Below are positions 40,760 through 49,034 of a DNA stretch of 64,000 bases, in pieces. The notes under the pieces are model-generated. The model worked only from the letters and a program-made list of their open reading frames with translations. It had not been told where the DNA came from and did not search any database. The stretch spans positions 620,001 to 684,000 of the forward strand of contig CAVWLJ010000010.1 of assembly GCA_963755755.1 (NCBI GenBank), in the 5' to 3' direction. The stretch is from DATKNA01 sp963755755. GTDB lineage: Bacteria; Actinomycetota; Actinomycetes; Actinomycetales; Kineosporiaceae. Within the stretch, counting starts at the first letter, position 1, and every line of letters starts with the position of its first letter. The position numbers and the translations under genes are program-made.

Positions 40760-41174
40760 CCTTCGGGACCCGGGTCAGGCTGACCGAGTTGATGCAGTAG
40801 CGCTGGTCGGTCGGGGTGTCGTAGCCCTCGCCCTCGAAGAGGTGGCCGAGGTGCGAGCCGCAGTTCGCGCAGCGGACCTCGGTGCGGACCATGCCGAAGG
40901 CGCGGTCCTGGATGTACTCGACCCGGTCCTCGGCGAGAGGTGCGAAGAACGAGGGCCAGCCGCAGTGGCTGTCGAACTTCTGGTCGCTGCGGAAGAGCTC
41001 CGCGCTGCAGGCGCGGCACTGGTAGACGCCCTCGGTGTGGTCGTCCCAGTACTCCCCGGTGAACGCGCGCTCGGTGGCGGCCTCGCGCAGGACGGCGTAC
41101 TCCTGCGGGCTCAGCCGCCGGCGCCACTCGGCGTCATCGAGGGTGACGGGATAGCGGGTGACATCGGTGCTCAT
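40743..41174 (-). CDS. msrB: Peptide-methionine (R)-S-oxide reductase
   Basis: 143 aa, intact. Repairs oxidised methionine. Two zinc CXXC pairs (QCRACSAELF and RCANCGSHLG), SHCGWPSFF, GHLFEGEGYDTP and catalytic Cys in RYCINSVSL. ATG 41174 (MSTDVTRYPVTLDDAEWRRR) is the likely start; an upstream in-frame start at 41189 exists. 3' end overlaps the convergent hemQ by 17 bp. Confidence 0.93.
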   Translation of the reverse strand: MSTDVTRYPVTLDDAEWRRRLSPQEYAVLREAATERAFTGEYWDDHTEGVYQCRACSAELFRSDQKFDSHCGWPSFFAPLAEDRVEYIQDRAFGMVRTEVRCANCGSHLGHLFEGEGYDTPTDQRYCINSVSLTRVPKVTEGS

Positions 41175-41262
41175 GACCGCGTCAACCACGAGCCGTGAGC
41201 GGACGTTCCCGACGCGCCAGGATCAAAGGTCATCGACAGGTTTCGGAGAGCGAACTTCTCGC

Positions 41263-41268
41263 TACCCT
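41263..41268 (+). promoter_or_regulatory. -10 box of the coiled-coil membrane protein gene (leaderless type)
   Basis: TACCCT, 6 nt, ATG 41275; no SD. Confidence 0.6.
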
Positions 41269-41274
41269 TGTGAC

Positions 41275-41943
41275 ATGGTGTCGATGCTCGGGCCGGGCCA
41301 GCCGGTGGTGGAATCCGACGAGGACGACCGCCCGATCCTCACGGACTGGGCGCTCCGCGACGTGGGCGCGTGGACCAAGCTCGTCGTGTCGGTCGCCCTG
41401 GGCGTGGCGCTGGGCGCCGTCAATCTCACCGCGGTGGGTGCTCCCGGCATGCTCCGGATCCCCGCCTTCCTCGCCGCGCTCATCCTCTGCGCGCAGGGGC
41501 CGGTGGACATCGGCGAGTACCAGCGCGAGAAGGAGGCGACGATGGTCGCCGAGCGCGCGGCGCTCAAGGAGTGGGAGGACCGGCAGGAGGTGCTGCAGTC
41601 CCGGCTCACCGTGCTCGGCAAGGACGAGTCCGGCGTGGTGCAGCCGCTCCAGCACCGTCTCGCGGCCAAGAGCGCCATCGAGGCCACGGACTCCAAGACG
41701 GAGGCCGAGACGCGCTCGCTCCACGAGCAGGCCAAGAAGCAGGAGGCCGAGGCGCGCGTGCGCGCCGGTGCCGTGGCCGACAGCCGCGGCGGGCTGCTCA
41801 CGGTCGCGATCCTGGCGATCTGGCTCGGGCTCGCGACGCTCAACTACCCCGCCTCGCCGCCGCTGCTGCTCTGGCTGTCCCTCGTGGCGTCGTTCCTGCT
41901 GTTCGTCTCCGTCTGGGGCGGCCTGCAGAAGCGGCCCGCCTAG
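41275..41943 (+). CDS. Membrane protein with central coiled coil
   Basis: 222 aa, intact. Acidic N-terminus (VESDEDDRPILTDWALRDVG), two hydrophobic segments (LVVSVALGVALGAVNLTAVG; MLRIPAFLAALILCAQGPV; residues about 34-76), a highly charged helical region at about 80-165 (QREKEATMVAERAALKEWED ... AETRSLHEQAKKQEAEARVR) that should form a coiled coil, and two C-terminal helices (LLTVAILAIWLGLATLNYP; LLLWLSLVASFLLFVSVWGG). No enzymatic motif. Function not recognised. Confidence 0.7.
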   Translation: MVSMLGPGQPVVESDEDDRPILTDWALRDVGAWTKLVVSVALGVALGAVNLTAVGAPGMLRIPAFLAALILCAQGPVDIGEYQREKEATMVAERAALKEWEDRQEVLQSRLTVLGKDESGVVQPLQHRLAAKSAIEATDSKTEAETRSLHEQAKKQEAEARVRAGAVADSRGGLLTVAILAIWLGLATLNYPASPPLLLWLSLVASFLLFVSVWGGLQKRPA

Positions 41944-41955
41944 CCCAGGGCCGCG

Positions 41956-42441
41956 CTAGCCGACCCAGCTGGAGTCGGCGTAGACGTGCAGCACCGGCAC
42001 GCCGAGGCGCTCCCGCGCCACGGACGCCCAGTCGCGGTGCAGCGTGTCCTCGACCGCGTGCGGGCTGGTCACGACGACGACCTCGTCCCCGCCCTGGTCC
42101 ACGGCCGCCGCGAGGGCTCCGACCGGGTCGCCGCCGTCCACGACCTCCCCGGTCGCCTCGACATCCAGGGCGCGCAGCGCCGCGACGGAGGCCTCGACGT
42201 CGGCCGCCGCCTTGGTCCGGCTCTCGTCCACGTGCTCGTCGCGCTCGCCGACCGCGTCGGCCGCCTCCCGGAACTCCAGGAGGCTGAGGTGGTCGAGCAC
42301 GTCGACGAGCACGTTCCGCCGGCCGCCTGCGGGCACGAGCACCCGGAACGTCGGGCTCTCGGGGTCGTGCAGGGCCACCAGCCGTTCGGCGTCGGCGGCC
42401 GAGAGCGCCCGTTCCGTCAGGACGACGAGGTGCTGGGCCAC
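41956..42441 (-). CDS. Hypothetical protein, universal-stress-like
   Basis: 161 aa. GTG start (VAQHLVVLTERALSAADAER) with strong SD GGAGAGGAGG 5 nt upstream. Alternating strands and helices: FRVLVPAGGRRNVLVDVLDH, GDPVGALAAAVDQGGDEVVV, VTSPHAVEDTLHRDWASVAR, LGVPVLHVYADS. The late part resembles the C-terminal half of UspA-type proteins, but the ATP-binding G-2X-G-9X-G(S/T) motif is not obvious. Function unknown. Confidence 0.65.
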   Translation of the reverse strand: MAQHLVVLTERALSAADAERLVALHDPESPTFRVLVPAGGRRNVLVDVLDHLSLLEFREAADAVGERDEHVDESRTKAAADVEASVAALRALDVEATGEVVDGGDPVGALAAAVDQGGDEVVVVTSPHAVEDTLHRDWASVARERLGVPVLHVYADSSWVG

Positions 42442-42545
42442 CGTCGCCTCCTCTCCTGGGTTCACCTGCTGGGCTCGAGTCGTCGCGACCACCCTAGCGA
42501 TGCACCGGATCCGGGGTCGGCGGCGCACAGTGCGCCTTCTCTCGG

Positions 42546-42551
42546 CACAAT
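42546..42551 (+). promoter_or_regulatory. -10 box of the hydrolase gene (leaderless type)
   Basis: CACAAT, 6 nt, ATG 42558; no SD. Weaker match to TANNNT. Confidence 0.4.
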
Positions 42552-42557
42552 CGCTGC

Positions 42558-43727
42558 ATGCCCCCCTCGAACCGGACCGCGGCCCTGCGCGGCGCCGCCG
42601 TCGGCGCCTCGCTGGCCGTGGCCGCCGGCGCCGGCGTCTCGGCCCTGGCCACCTACTACGCGCGCAAGGTGGTGACGCCCGACGCCGAGAAGCCCGACGA
42701 CGTCGAGGTCCTCGCCGTCGGGGCGGGCACGATCACGCTGCGGGCGACCCCGGAGACCATCGCCGCCGGACGCTACGGGCTCTGGCTGGACGCCGGCATC
42801 GGGCACGCGCGCATCGGGGAGGTCATCGACCACGACGAGGAGGCGCGGACCGTGACGCGCCGCCTGCTCGGGGTCGACAGCGGCCGGATGCGGGAGGGCC
42901 CGGCGCGCTGGAACCAGTACTTCTACGCCGGGACGCCGGCGGCCCTCGGCCTGCCGTTCGAGGAGGTCGCCGTCCCGACCGAGCTCGGCGACATGCCGGC
43001 GTGGTTCGTGCCGGCGGCTCCCGGCGTCCCGCCCCGGGACACCTGGGCGATCCTCGTGCACGGCCGGGGCGCCACCCGCGAGGAGTGCCTGCGTGCGCTC
43101 CCCGTGCTGCACCGGCTCGGCTTCCCGGCGCTGGTCGTGAGCTACCGGAACGACCCGGGCGCGCCCCGCAGCCAGGGCGGCCGGTACCACCTGGGGGACG
43201 CCGAGTGGCTCGACGTGGAGGCGGCGTTGCTGCTCGCCGCGGAGCGGGGCGCCGCGGAGGCGGTGCTCGTCGGCTGGTCGATGGGCGGGGCGATCGTGCT
43301 GCAGCTCGTGACCCGGTCGTGGCTCGCCGACCGGGTGCGCGCAGTGGTCCTCGACGCTCCCGTGCTCGACTGGCGGCATGTCCTCGACCACCATGCCCGG
43401 GTGAACCGCCTGCCCGGGCCCGTCGGCCGGCTCGCCCAGGCCGTGCTGCAGCACCGCGCCGCCCGGCAGCTGCTCGGCGTCGACGCTCCGCTCTCGCTGG
43501 ACCGGATGGACTGGATCAGCCGTGCCGGCGAGCTGCACGTCCCGCTGCTCATCCTGCACAGCGACGACGACGAGTTCGTGCCGGCCGAGCCCTCGCGACG
43601 GCTGGCGCTGGCCCGGCCGGACGTCGTCACCTACGTCCCGAGCCAGGGCGCCCGCCACACCAAGGAGTGGAACGTCGACCCCGAGGCCTGGGACAGCGCG
43701 GTCGCCCGCTTCCTCCTGGAGCTCTGA
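42558..43727 (+). CDS. Alpha/beta hydrolase, membrane-anchored or secreted
   Basis: 389 aa, intact. N-terminal hydrophobic segment (AVGASLAVAAGAGVSALATY, about residues 14-33), a beta-rich region, then an alpha/beta-hydrolase domain: oxyanion HGRGATREECLRALPVLHRL, nucleophile VGWSMGGAIVLQL, acid in ILHSDDDEFVPAEPS, His in QGARHTKEWN. Resembles actinobacterial DUF-type peptidase S9/S33 hydrolases; substrate unknown. Confidence 0.8.
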   Translation: MPPSNRTAALRGAAVGASLAVAAGAGVSALATYYARKVVTPDAEKPDDVEVLAVGAGTITLRATPETIAAGRYGLWLDAGIGHARIGEVIDHDEEARTVTRRLLGVDSGRMREGPARWNQYFYAGTPAALGLPFEEVAVPTELGDMPAWFVPAAPGVPPRDTWAILVHGRGATREECLRALPVLHRLGFPALVVSYRNDPGAPRSQGGRYHLGDAEWLDVEAALLLAAERGAAEAVLVGWSMGGAIVLQLVTRSWLADRVRAVVLDAPVLDWRHVLDHHARVNRLPGPVGRLAQAVLQHRAARQLLGVDAPLSLDRMDWISRAGELHVPLLILHSDDDEFVPAEPSRRLALARPDVVTYVPSQGARHTKEWNVDPEAWDSAVARFLLEL

Positions 43728-43741
43728 CCGCCGCCGGGACC

Positions 43742-44326
43742 TCAGGCGGCCTGGTCGAGGGCGCGGAGGGTGGCCGCGCGCAGGCCGTCGAGGTCGACCC
43801 CCTGCTCGACGAGCACCGTCGCCGCGAGTCCGTTCCCCTCGCGGAGCAACCCGAGCAGGATGTGCTCGGACCCGATGTGCCCGCTCTTGAGCGCGAGCGA
43901 CTCGCGCAGGGACAGCTCGAGGACCTTCTTGGAGCGCGCGGTGAGCGGGATGTGGCCGCCGGTCGTGCGCCGGCGGCGGAAGAAGCTCCGCCGCGGCTCG
44001 GGGCAGGACGCCAGCGCGGCCGCGCCGAGGGTCTCCTCGAGCCGTGCGAGCACGCGCTCGACGTCGATGCCGATCGACTTGAGCGCCTCGGCGTCCTCGG
44101 CCGTCAGCGGCGGGCGGCCGTGGCCGAGCGCACGCTGGATGCCGTCGCGCACCGCCTCGCGGGTGACGCCGGCATCGGCGAGGACGGTCGCCGTCGCCCC
44201 CGTGGAAGGATCGAGGAGGCCGAGCAGCAGATGCTCCGTGCCGAGGTACGGGTGGCGGAGCCGCCGGGACTCCTCCTGCGCGAGGATGATCACCGCGCGG
44301 GCCTGGTCGGTGAACCGTTCGAACAT
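43742..44326 (-). CDS. Clp N-terminal-domain protein without ATPase
   Basis: 194 aa. Two Clp_N repeats: MFERFTDQARAVIILAQEES ... YLGTEHLLLGLL (about 1-75) and LTARSKKVLELSLRESLALK ... HIGSEHILLGLLREG (about 125-194), joined by an Arg-rich linker (RRSFFRRRR). In ClpC/ClpA this domain docks adaptors and substrates; here no AAA+ module follows. It may act as an adaptor or competitor for ClpC (inference). ATG overlaps the stop of the upstream HTH gene, so both are one transcript. Confidence 0.85.
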   Translation of the reverse strand: MFERFTDQARAVIILAQEESRRLRHPYLGTEHLLLGLLDPSTGATATVLADAGVTREAVRDGIQRALGHGRPPLTAEDAEALKSIGIDVERVLARLEETLGAAALASCPEPRRSFFRRRRTTGGHIPLTARSKKVLELSLRESLALKSGHIGSEHILLGLLREGNGLAATVLVEQGVDLDGLRAATLRALDQAA

Positions 44327-44574
44327 CACGACTCCAGTCGGGATTCGGAAGCGTCAAGGGAATTCAGGCGTCGCGCGTAGCGCTGGTGCACCGCCTGCTT
44401 GCTGACCTCGAGCACCGCCGCGATCTCCGTCCACGACCACCCCTGCCGCCGCGCGTTCTCCACCTGCGCCGCCTCGAGGGTCTCGGCCAGGCGCCGCAGC
44501 GCGCGGGCCGCCTGGAGGCCGGCGCGGACGTCGCTGCCGCTGGCCGTCGTGACGAGATCCGTCGCATCGCTCAT
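44326..44574 (-). CDS. Small helix-turn-helix protein paired with Clp_N gene
   Basis: 82 aa. C-terminal HTH: GWSWTEIAAVLEVSKQAVHQ RYARR at about residues 46-70; N-terminal helix RAGLQAARALRRLAETLEAA likely dimerises. Its gene begins immediately downstream of a strong leaderless promoter overlapped by two palindromes (44576-44622), which suggests autoregulation. The HTH + Clp_N pair recurs in actinomycetes; target genes unknown. Confidence 0.82.
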   Translation of the reverse strand: MSDATDLVTTASGSDVRAGLQAARALRRLAETLEAAQVENARRQGWSWTEIAAVLEVSKQAVHQRYARRLNSLDASESRLES

Positions 44575-44575
44575 G

Positions 44576-44622
44576 CGTCAATAGTGCTTGACGAGACGGC
44601 GATGCGTCAAGTGCTATTGACG
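44576..44622 (-). promoter_or_regulatory. Leaderless promoter with twin palindromic operators upstream of HTH/Clp_N operon
   Basis: Two copies of CGTCAA-N6-TTGACG: 44576-44593 (centre TAGTGC) and 44605-44622 (centre GTGCTA), 29 bp apart centre to centre, together forming a near-perfect larger inverted repeat. On the minus strand one arm is the -35 (TTGACG, 44610-44605), 18 bp from a CACTAT -10 (44586-44581), 6 nt before the ATG at 44574. Binding here would block the promoter. Confidence 0.75.
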
Positions 44623-45777
44623 AGCGGGGGCAGCCTTCTGCTGCGGTGAGAGCTCGGCCGCCAGCTTGTACGCGAGGTCGCAGCGCTGCAGGACGTCGTC
44701 CCACCCGGTCTCCGGCTGGTGCGCGCGGTTGTGCGCCGTCATCCGGGCCCGGACGTCGGCGGAGGACGCCACCTCGGCCAGCGCGCGGGCGAGGCCGCGG
44801 TCGTCGTCCGCCAGCCGGCCGTGCACGCGGTCCGTCACGAAGTCGGCGATGCCGGTCCGCCGCCGCGCGAGCACCGGCAGCCCGGCGCACCGGGCCTCGA
44901 GGGCGGCGATCCCGAAGGACTCCATGGTCGCGGGAGCGACGTAGACGTCGGCGCGGCGGTAGAGCTGCCGGATGCCGGCACGGTCCATGCGGCCGGCCAG
45001 CTCGACGCAGTCCGCGAGGCCGTACCGGCGGATCAGGCGCTCCAGCTTGGCGCGCAGCGGGCCCTCGCCGACGAGCACGACCCGGAGCCGGACGCCGTCG
45101 GGCAGCATCCGCCGGGCCCGCCGGACGATCCGCAGCAGCGCGACCGGGCGCTTGCGCACTGCGAGCCGCATCACGCTGACCACGAGCACCTCCCGCTCGT
45201 CGCGGGGGAGCGGATCGACCGTCCAGTCGTGTGGCTCGATGCCGTTGGGCAGGACCGAGATCTCGCCGCCGGGACCGACGAACGTGTGCAGGGGCTTGGC
45301 GGCGAGCTCGCTCACGGCGGTCCAGGCGACCGGCCACCGGCCCCAGCGCAGCAGCACGTGCCCGCCCCCGTAGAGCGCCGTCGCGTACCACCAGAGCGAG
45401 TGCAGCGTGACCGCGACGGGCACCCCCTGCCGGACGGCGGCCTTGATCGCCAGGATCGACAGCGGGGACCAGACCGACAGGTGCACGTGGACGACGTCCG
45501 GCCGCTCGCGCCGCAACACCGCATGCACCTGCCGAATGGCGGCGGGCAGGGCGAGCCACGGCAGGCCCACCCGCAGCTCGGCGACGCCGGCCTCGTCGAG
45601 CACCGACTCGGGCAGGCCGTGACCGGCTCGGGGGCGCTCGCCGGACGGGTCCGCGGCGCAGGTGAGGACGGCGACGTCGTGGCCCGCGCCGATCTGGCGC
45701 CGGGTCAGGTCGCTCACCTGGACCTCGATGCCGCCGTTCTTCGGGAGGTAGGCGTCGGTGACGTGAAGGATCCTCAT
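44614..45777 (-). CDS. GT4-family glycosyltransferase
   Basis: 387 aa, intact. GT-B fold: N-terminal MRILHVTDAYLPKNGGIEVQ, HVHLSVWSPLSILAIKAAVR, acceptor-side VAVTLHSLWWYATALYGGG; C-terminal nucleotide-sugar domain VSVMRLAVRKRPVALLRIVR, VLVGEGPLRAKLERLIRRYG and the E-x7-E motif MESFGIAALEARCAGLPVLA. Similar to PimB/MshA-type mannosyl or glucosyl transferases; acceptor unknown. SD-like GGAG right before the ATG. Confidence 0.85.
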   Translation of the reverse strand: MRILHVTDAYLPKNGGIEVQVSDLTRRQIGAGHDVAVLTCAADPSGERPRAGHGLPESVLDEAGVAELRVGLPWLALPAAIRQVHAVLRRERPDVVHVHLSVWSPLSILAIKAAVRQGVPVAVTLHSLWWYATALYGGGHVLLRWGRWPVAWTAVSELAAKPLHTFVGPGGEISVLPNGIEPHDWTVDPLPRDEREVLVVSVMRLAVRKRPVALLRIVRRARRMLPDGVRLRVVLVGEGPLRAKLERLIRRYGLADCVELAGRMDRAGIRQLYRRADVYVAPATMESFGIAALEARCAGLPVLARRRTGIADFVTDRVHGRLADDDRGLARALAEVASSADVRARMTAHNRAHQPETGWDDVLQRCDLAYKLAAELSPQQKAAPARQ

Positions 45778-45889
45778 CTCCGGCGGCTGCCGTCCTCTCG
45801 TTCGCTCTCGCCGGCGGCGCTCCTCGGCCGGATGCGCAGCGTCAACCGCCCATCCTCGCCCAGGAGGTGCGGGAATGCGAAAAACGTGC

Positions 45890-46672
45890 TCAGCTCCGCG
45901 CGTCGGTGACGAGCCACCGGCCGAAGAGCAGGTCGTCGCACGCGACCAGGTGGGCGGCCCGCAGCCGCAGCGACGCGGCCGGCCCGTGTGCGATGCGCGC
46001 GGCGGTGCCGGCGACCAGCAGGGGGGACCAGGTGAGGCAGAGCTCGTCCAGGCAACCGGCGGCCGCGACCCCGCCGAGCAGGGTCGGACCGCCCTCGAGC
46101 AGCACGCGCCGCAGTCCGCGCTCGGCGAGGGCGGCCACGGCCCGGGCGGGGTCGACGTCGTCGTCGCCCGCGACCACGACGTTGTCCGAGCCGGCGCGGT
46201 CCCGCAGCCGGTCGACGGGTGCGCGGGCGCAGGTGACGACGAGCGTGCCGGCGTCCGGCGCGAACAGATCGGGGAGCGCGTCGAGATCACCGGAGCGGGT
46301 GACGACCGCGAGCCGGGCGGCCGGGCGCTGACCGGAGGCGGCGCGACGCTCCGCGAACGCTGCGCGCGCCGGCAGCGGGCGGTACCCCTCCGCGCGGGCG
46401 GTGCCGGCACCGACGACGAGCACGTCCGCCAGGGCGCGCAGGACGCCGAGCAGCGTCTGGTCCGCGGGCGCGCTGATGCCGGCGCTGGACCCGGTCGCGT
46501 CTCCGGCGGCCCCGTCGATCGTGGCGACCATGTTCGCGCGCACCCAGCCGCGTGCCGGCAGCGGATCGGGATAGGCGTACAGATCGGCCAGCGCCTGCAG
46601 GGCGTCAGCACGGTCGCCGGTCAGGTTCCCGACGACGGCCGGCCCGGGCAGGAGCAGCCGCAGTTCGCTCAC
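45890..46672 (-). CDS. Pyrimidine reductase family protein (RibD C-terminal domain)
   Basis: 260 aa, intact. RibD_C/dihydrofolate-reductase-like fold: RGWVRANMVATIDGAAGDAT, DQTLLGVLRALADVLVVGAG, RRVLLEGGPTLLGGVAAAGC, LDELCLTWSPLLVAG. Lacks the deaminase domain of bifunctional RibD, so it may be the 5-amino-6-ribosylamino-uracil phosphate reductase or a related NADPH reductase. Start GTG overlaps the sufE stop (GTGA). Confidence 0.85.
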   Translation of the reverse strand: MSELRLLLPGPAVVGNLTGDRADALQALADLYAYPDPLPARGWVRANMVATIDGAAGDATGSSAGISAPADQTLLGVLRALADVLVVGAGTARAEGYRPLPARAAFAERRAASGQRPAARLAVVTRSGDLDALPDLFAPDAGTLVVTCARAPVDRLRDRAGSDNVVVAGDDDVDPARAVAALAERGLRRVLLEGGPTLLGGVAAAGCLDELCLTWSPLLVAGTAARIAHGPAASLRLRAAHLVACDDLLFGRWLVTDARS

Positions 46673-47127
46673 CGGTCGTTCGCGGGGGCGGGCTGCTTCT
46701 CGCGCACCTGGCGCTTGATCCGGGCGAGCATGCCCGCCATGCCGCGCAGCCGCAACGGGCTGACCGCCGCGCCGATGCCGAGCCGGTCGGGGACGTCGTC
46801 CGGCATCGCGAGCACCTCCGGCGCGGTGAGCCCGTCGAGCCCCTCGCGCAGGATGCCCGCGAAGCCGCGCGTCGTCGGAGCCTCGGCGGGGGCGTCGAAC
46901 CAGAGGTGCACGTGTGCGGCCGGGTCCACGTCGACGCGGAGGAAGACCGGCGACTGGCACTCGGGGACGGGCTCCATGGCGTCGCGGTGCTCGGCCAGCT
47001 CCGGCGGCAGCGGAGGGAGCTCGCGGCTGAAGTCGAGGAGGAGCTGGAGCCGGTCCCGCTCGGAGAGGGCCTGGAAGTCCTCGACGATGCTCGCCATCGA
47101 CTCCGGCAGATCGCCCGACCCGTTCAC
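46669..47127 (-). CDS. sufE: SufE family protein
   Basis: 152 aa, intact. Accepts sulfur from the cysteine desulfurase SufS during Fe-S cluster assembly; acceptor Cys is in PVPECQSPVFLRVDVDP. Also IVEDFQALSERDRLQLLLDF and GFAGILREGLDGLTAPEVLA typical of SufE. GTG 47127 has SD GAGGAGGG; MASIVEDF at 47097 is an alternative start. No SufS or other suf gene is near; the RibD-like gene is co-transcribed. Confidence 0.9.
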   Translation of the reverse strand: MNGSGDLPESMASIVEDFQALSERDRLQLLLDFSRELPPLPPELAEHRDAMEPVPECQSPVFLRVDVDPAAHVHLWFDAPAEAPTTRGFAGILREGLDGLTAPEVLAMPDDVPDRLGIGAAVSPLRLRGMAGMLARIKRQVREKQPAPANDR

Positions 47128-47211
47128 CGCCGCCCTCCTCGCATCTCGGCCTGCCCCGATCCTCCCACGGGACGGCGGACCGCTCGCCCGGGGTCGTCCC
47201 GGAGCCTGGCC

Positions 47212-47217
47212 TACCCT
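47212..47217 (+). promoter_or_regulatory. -10 box of zapE (leaderless type)
   Basis: TACCCT about 6 nt before GTG 47224; no SD. Confidence 0.5.
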
Positions 47218-47223
47218 GCTGGG

Positions 47224-48283
47224 GTGCGGGACGAGACGAGGCCGAGCGACGCGCCCGCGCACCTCGTCGATCGCCGCCCCGAGGTGCCCGCCGAGCGCCT
47301 CCTGGCCGAGCTGACCCCGCCGCCCCGGTTCACCCGGGAGCGGTTCTCCACCTACCGTCCCGATCCGGCGCAGCCGACCCAGGCCGACGCCGTCCGCCGG
47401 CTCGAGGCCTTCGCGCAGGGCGCGGCGGAGGGCGACCGCGGCTCGCGGTGGTGGCCGTTCGGCCGCACGCCCGCGGCGGGCCCGGCCGGCGGTGTACCTC
47501 GACGGCGGGTTCGGCGTCGGCAAGACGCACCTGCTCGCCTCGCTGTGGCATGCCGTGCCGCAGCCCGCCGCCTTCGGCACCTTCGTCGAGTACACGAACC
47601 TCGTCGGCGCGCTGGGCTTCCGGGCCGCGGTCGAGGGGCTGCAGCGGTTCCGGCTGGTCTGCGTCGACGAGTTCGAGCTCGACGACGCGGGCGACACGAT
47701 GCTCATGTCCCGGCTGCTCCGCGAGCTCGTGGACGCCGGCGTCCGGCTCGCCGCGACGTCCAACACGCTCCCGGACGCGCTCGGGGAGGGGCGGTTCGCC
47801 GCCGAGGACTTCCGCCGCGAGATCCAGGGCCTGGCCGCGCGGTTCGACGTGGTCCGCATCGAGGGCGAGGACTACCGGCACCGCGGTCTGCCCGCGGCGC
47901 CCGCGCCGCTGCCGCCGGACGCCGTCGCTGCCGAGGCCGCGCGCCGGACCGGCACGACCGTCGACGACTTCGACGCGCTCCTCGCGCACCTCGCGTCGGT
48001 GCACCCCAGTCGCTACGGCGCCCTGCTCGACGGCGTTCCCGCGGTCGGGCTCACCGGCGTCCACCGGCTCGAGGACCAGGCGGTGGCGCTGCGCCTCGTC
48101 GTCCTCGCCGACCGGCTCTACGACCGCGAGATCCCCGTGCTCGCCGCCGGCGAGCCGCTGGACCGGCTGTTCTCCGAGGAGATGCTGGCCGGCGGGTACC
48201 GCAAGAAGTACCGGCGAGCGACGTCCCGCCTGGTCGCGCTGGCACGCGAGGGAGCCGCCTCGGCCCCGGCCGGCGACGGGTAG
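47224..48283 (+). CDS. zapE: Cell division protein ZapE (AFG1-family ATPase), one frameshift
   Basis: 352 aa after removing an extra G at about 47489. N-terminal part AERLLAELTPPPRFTRERFS; then VYLDGGFGVGKTHLLASLWH with Walker A, FVEYTNLVGALGFRAAVEGL, Walker B LVCVDEFELDDAGDTMLMSR, sensor LAATSNTLPDALGEGRFAAE and C-terminal ALRLVVLADRLYDREIPVLA. AFG1/ZapE ATPases act at the division ring in E. coli or in protein quality control; in actinomycetes the role is inferred. Confidence 0.9.
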
Positions 48284-48288
48284 CCGGG

Positions 48289-48915
48289 TCAGGCCGCGGC
48301 CGTCGCCAGGCGGCGCCGGAAGGACGCGCACAGGTAGGTCTCGAGCACCTCCTCGGTGACGCCGCGGACGCCGACGACCTCGGCGTCCCGACGGCAGCGC
48401 ATGCCGGTGAGCCCGTGCCCGGTGGGGGAGTAGTCGGCGTGCGCGCAGGTGATGCAGGCCTTCAGGGTCTGTCCGCCCGGCAGCGCGGCCTCGAGCGCGA
48501 GCAACCCGTCCTCGAACCAGTCGTCGGCGACGGCGGTCTCGACGCCGTCGATCCGGCAGGTGAGACGCAGGATGCCGGCGCGGACGTTCGTCCGCTGCGC
48601 CCGCCGCAGATCGAGGTCGAACCGCAGGACGGCGGGGCGGGGGACGCCGGCGGACTCCACCGTGATCGGGATGTCGCCGCTGAGCACGCACTCGACGAGG
48701 CCGAGCCGGTCCCAGTGCAGCAGGCCCGCGCCGTCGCCGCGCTGCCGCGGCAGGAGGACGTCGAAGTCGACGCCGCGGAGGCGGACGCCGCGGACGACGG
48801 TGCTCACGGCGTATCCCGGCGCCGACCCGACCGGCCACGTCGGGGTGATCCGCCACTGGAGCGGCTCCAGGCCGCGCTCGTCCTCGTAGGTACCCGGAAA
48901 CGTGAACAGTCGCAC
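48289..48915 (-). CDS. Hypothetical protein with C-terminal Cys pair (DUF6304-like?)
   Basis: 208 aa. GTG 48915 (VVRLFTFPGTYEDERGLEPL) with GGAGG 5 nt upstream. A beta-rich body (VSTVVRGVRLRGVDFDVLLP; LLHWDRLGLVECVLSGDIPI) followed by LKACITCAHADYSPTGHGLT and GMRCRRDAE, a cysteine motif like that of several actinobacterial DUFs (possibly DUF6304; not certain). Function unknown. Convergent with zapE. Confidence 0.65.
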   Translation of the reverse strand: MRLFTFPGTYEDERGLEPLQWRITPTWPVGSAPGYAVSTVVRGVRLRGVDFDVLLPRQRGDGAGLLHWDRLGLVECVLSGDIPITVESAGVPRPAVLRFDLDLRRAQRTNVRAGILRLTCRIDGVETAVADDWFEDGLLALEAALPGGQTLKACITCAHADYSPTGHGLTGMRCRRDAEVVGVRGVTEEVLETYLCASFRRRLATAAA

Positions 48916-48958
48916 GACGACCTCCCCGGTGCGTCGGTGGACCAAGGGGAGCGGAGGC

Positions 48959-49000
48959 GCCGGTGGCCGGGGACGCTCGTGGCGTTCCCCGGCCACCGGC
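48959..49000 (-). terminator. Strong hairpin downstream of the S53 peptidase gene
   Basis: Arms 48959-48973 and 48986-49000 are perfectly complementary over 15 bp (GCCGGTGGCCGGGGA), extended by CGC/GCG with a one-base bulge around the loop TCGTG. It sits between the S53 stop (49035) and the next gene start (48915) on the minus strand. No clear U-tract. Confidence 0.65.
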
Positions 49001-49034
49001 CCGGTCTCAGAGGGTGCGGAACGGAGGTGTGGGG

